DNA of 38,988 nt, from IMG/VR virus record IMGVR_UViG_3300042507_001723, positions 1 through 38,988 of that record; one strand, given 5' to 3'. Of this stretch, positions 36,941 through 38,988 are shown in pieces (the first letter of the stretch is position 1; the number at the start of each line of letters is the position of its first letter). This DNA is from a virus. A program made the translations under genes and the position numbers. The notes below the pieces were generated by a model, which was not told the DNA's origin, made no database searches, and saw only the letters and a program-made list of their open reading frames with translations.

Positions 36941-37786
36941 TTACTTTGGATAACGAATAATAATAATTCCTGAGCCACCAGCGGCATCTCCGCCACCGCC
37001 TCCACCAAGATTGGCAGTTCCTGCAGTTCCTGCAGTAGCACCCTTACCACCTGCGCCACCACCACCAGAGCCACCAGAACTTTGAGCGCCAGGTGAGTTG
37101 CTATTTGTAAATCCACCACCACCGCCAGCGTAAGTTACTGCTGAACCAGAATATGAATTAGATGTACCTGCTCCACCATTACCGCCACTGCTATAAGAAG
37201 GAGTTCCACCTACAGCGGAAGAACCTCCGCCACCGCCGCCATTACGACCATCTTGTCCACCAGCCTGAGCGTTACCAGATGCACCCGCATAACCTTGAAC
37301 AGGAGATGTACTTGGCGTATTACCAGCACCACCTGCTTTTGTGGTGTCGCCACCACCGCCACCGCCACCTGAACCGCCAGCAAAACCTACTGCGTAAGAT
37401 GCTCCGCCTGTTCCGCCACCAGTAGAAATTGTGCCATTTATTGAACTATCATTTCCTTTTGCTCTAGCAGTAGCACCAGCACCAACAACTACAGCATAAC
37501 CAGTTGCTGTAAAAGATTGTGAAGTAGCAGTTCTAAAACCACCAGCACCGCCTCCGCCACTACCACCAACCCAGTTATCGTTACCTCCACCTCCACCTGC
37601 AACTACTAAATAGTCACAAGATAAAGTTCTTTGAGGTGTAAACATTCCTGATGAAGTAAAAGTATGAATCCAATATGTTGCATCTGAAGTTATAGTGCCA
37701 CCAGTTGCTGAGGCTGCATTAAAAGGTCCATTACCAACAAGAAGTTTGCGACTAAATTCGCCAGTTTTAAGACTTCTAATAGCCAT
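36941..37786 (-). CDS. glycine-rich tail protein, paralogue 2, 281 aa
   Basis: It has the same plan as its neighbours: an N-terminal domain ending FTPQRTLSCDYLVVAGGGGG, a Gly-rich middle, and a C-terminal SGIIIIRYPK. The middle differs from the others in loop residues such as TATGYAVVVGAGATARA. The differences lie mainly in the presumed surface loops, so this copy may recognise another host surface form. Confidence 0.7.
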   Translation of the reverse strand: MAIRSLKTGEFSRKLLVGNGPFNAASATGGTITSDATYWIHTFTSSGMFTPQRTLSCDYLVVAGGGGGNDNWVGGSGGGGAGGFRTATSQSFTATGYAVVVGAGATARAKGNDSSINGTISTGGGTGGASYAVGFAGGSGGGGGGGDTTKAGGAGNTPSTSPVQGYAGASGNAQAGGQDGRNGGGGGGSSAVGGTPSYSSGGNGGAGTSNSYSGSAVTYAGGGGGFTNSNSPGAQSSGGSGGGGAGGKGATAGTAGTANLGGGGGGDAAGGSGIIIIRYPK

Positions 37787-37799
37787 TACTATTCTCCCT

Positions 37800-38645
37800 T
37801 TATGTTAAATAACGAACAATTACAATACCTGAACCGCCAGTTTGTCCAGGATTATCTCCACCGCAACCAGCACCAGTATTGGCTGCACCGCCTACACCAT
37901 TAGCTGTTCCACCAGGACCAGGTGTTGCTGCGCCACCAGTTCCAGCGCCTGAGCCACCGCCAGCATAATAATAAACTCCACCTACATTTGTGCCAGTGCT
38001 AGTAGCAGAACCCCAAGCCGAAAACGCACTTGTTCCTGCGCCACCTGCGCCACCTTGATTAGAAAGAATATGGAATCCAGCATCGCCTCCTGCACCACCA
38101 CCACCACCAGCAGCAGTTGTACTTGAAGTACCACCAGCAAAACCATAACCAGTTCCACCTGTGGTTGTTTGAGTAGAGGTGCCACCAGCCCGAGCATTTA
38201 ACCCACCACCACCACCACCAGAACCACCATTGCTTCCTACGGTTGAGTTACACCCACCCGAGCCACCACCTTTGGCAGCAGTTAGTGAACCAAAAGTTGA
38301 ATCAGTTCCATTGGCAGCGTTAGGACCAACCGAAGGAGTTATTCCACCAGCACCAATGGTTACTGTCTGAGCAGTGGATAATGATTGTGAAACAGCGTGG
38401 AATACACCACCTGCACCACCACCTGCACCATAAGAAACTCCACCCGCACCGCCGCCGCCAATAACTAATACCTCGCAAGATAAAGTTATGTTAGGTGTAA
38501 AGGTGCTTGAAGATAAAAATGTATGATAAGTAAAGCCATCACTAGCAACAGTTTTAGTGCCACCAGTTGCTTTGTTAGAAATAGAATTACCAGCAAGAAC
38601 ACTTGATGGTGATACGACTCCAGTCTTAAAACTTGAGATAGCCAT
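37800..38645 (-). CDS. glycine-rich tail protein, paralogue 3, 281 aa
   Basis: The N-terminal domain ends TFTPNITLSCEVLVIGGGGAGG and the C-terminus is SGIVIVRYLT. The segment VFHAVSQSLSTAQTVTIGAG is nearly the same as in paralogue 1, making those two closest. The start codon overlaps the stop of the 108-residue gene. The equal length with paralogue 2 supports origin by gene duplication. Confidence 0.7.
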   Translation of the reverse strand: MAISSFKTGVVSPSSVLAGNSISNKATGGTKTVASDGFTYHTFLSSSTFTPNITLSCEVLVIGGGGAGGVSYGAGGGAGGVFHAVSQSLSTAQTVTIGAGGITPSVGPNAANGTDSTFGSLTAAKGGGSGGCNSTVGSNGGSGGGGGGLNARAGGTSTQTTTGGTGYGFAGGTSSTTAAGGGGGAGGDAGFHILSNQGGAGGAGTSAFSAWGSATSTGTNVGGVYYYAGGGSGAGTGGAATPGPGGTANGVGGAANTGAGCGGDNPGQTGGSGIVIVRYLT

Positions 38646-38971
38646 TAGACTGAAGCCTCATCTCCAAACGCTGAGAATGCTACGTTTGCGGTTGATGCGT
38701 ATACTGAAATCACATCCGTAGTTGCTAGTGTTAAACCAACTGTAATAAGAGTTGAGTCGGATGCTCCGACTGTAATGTCATAACCAATGTAATGTTGGTT
38801 AGCAATAGTTGCGCCCGCAGGGCGTACAGCAAGACGGAATGTAGCAGAAGTTGCTGCCAAGTTAGCCACTGAAATAGTTGATACAACTGCTTCTTTAGCA
38901 GAAGGTACTGTGTATAGAGTTGTTAGTGTAGTTGCAGATGGGTTTGATTGCCCAAGAACTTTTTTAGCCAT
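38645..38971 (-). CDS. small tail/virion protein, 108 aa
   Basis: The protein is rich in Thr, Ala, Val and Ser, with predicted beta strands (TTLTTLYTVPSAKEAVVSTI, ATFRLAVRPAGATI, STLITVGLTLATTDVISVYA). It could form a small beta-sandwich attached to the tail. The family is not recognised. AAGGAG lies before the ATG. The first 126 bases are duplicated at the left end of the window, which places it directly after the tail fibre gene in a circular map. Confidence 0.65.
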   Translation of the reverse strand: MAKKVLGQSNPSATTLTTLYTVPSAKEAVVSTISVANLAATSATFRLAVRPAGATIANQHYIGYDITVGASDSTLITVGLTLATTDVISVYASTANVAFSAFGDEASV

Positions 38972-38988
38972 TTGTATTTCTCCTTAGG
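38846..38988. repeat. right copy of terminal direct repeat
   Basis: This is the same sequence as bases 1-142 apart from one substitution and one inserted base just upstream of the start codon. Removing one copy would give a unit of about 38,845 bp and join the two arms of the late operon without interruption. Confidence 0.9.

Overview
The window is an almost complete genome of a tailed bacteriophage, apparently one that infects an actinobacterium. Phage identity rests on the large terminase, portal, N4-gp56-type major capsid protein, scaffold, tail proteins and a lysis cassette. The actinobacterial assignment rests on a WhiB-type iron-sulfur regulator, an Rpf-like exported muralytic enzyme, TTGACA/TAnnAT promoters (some apparently leaderless), and a perfect TGTGAnnTAnnTCACA site of the kind bound by actinobacterial Crp/GlxR proteins. 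No tape-measure, tail-tube/sheath or tail-assembly-chaperone genes are seen, while there is a set of large internal-virion-like proteins, so a short-tailed (podovirus-like) particle is most likely. No integrase was found. The first 142 bases recur at the right end with two differences, so the molecule is terminally repeated or circularly permuted, with a unit of about 38.85 kb.

Layout. (1) Late operon, minus strand: it starts at terL (20557), runs left through portal, HslV-like protease, four internal-virion-like proteins, scaffold, major capsid protein, small conserved proteins, a glycosyltransferase and tail genes to base 143. Across the terminal repeat it continues at the right end with three tandem glycine-rich tail paralogues, a 660-residue tail protein, a membrane protein, an M15-type endolysin and a holin-like gene, ending at a strong bidirectional terminator near 32.75 kb. 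(2) A gene-free control region of about 970 bp (20558-21529) between late and early genes. It holds hairpins, an 11-bp-periodic CTGAG iteron array (probable origin), a 9-bp-periodic TGTCC array, the Crp-like box, at least three promoters and a structured leader. (3) Early region, plus strand (21530-26918): small basic and membrane proteins, a 47-nt tRNA-like element, a zinc-ribbon amidoligase translationally coupled to a class II glutamine amidotransferase, WhiB, the exported transglycosylase and a run of small zinc-ribbon proteins. (4) Replication/recombination region, minus strand (32360 down to 26884): split RecB/Cas4-like nuclease, OB-fold-like protein, DnaB/RecA-like ATPase, Holliday junction resolvase, overlapping zinc-finger and Toprim primase genes, a second PD-(D/E)xK nuclease and a sigma-like factor, driven from a divergent promoter pair near 32.4 kb.

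The most unusual content is the amidoligase/GATase-II pair (a predicted ATP-dependent amide-forming system fed with ammonia from glutamine), a proteasome/HslV-type protease in the position of a prohead protease, and the densely patterned control region. Function calls come from reading motifs by eye; no database search was run.
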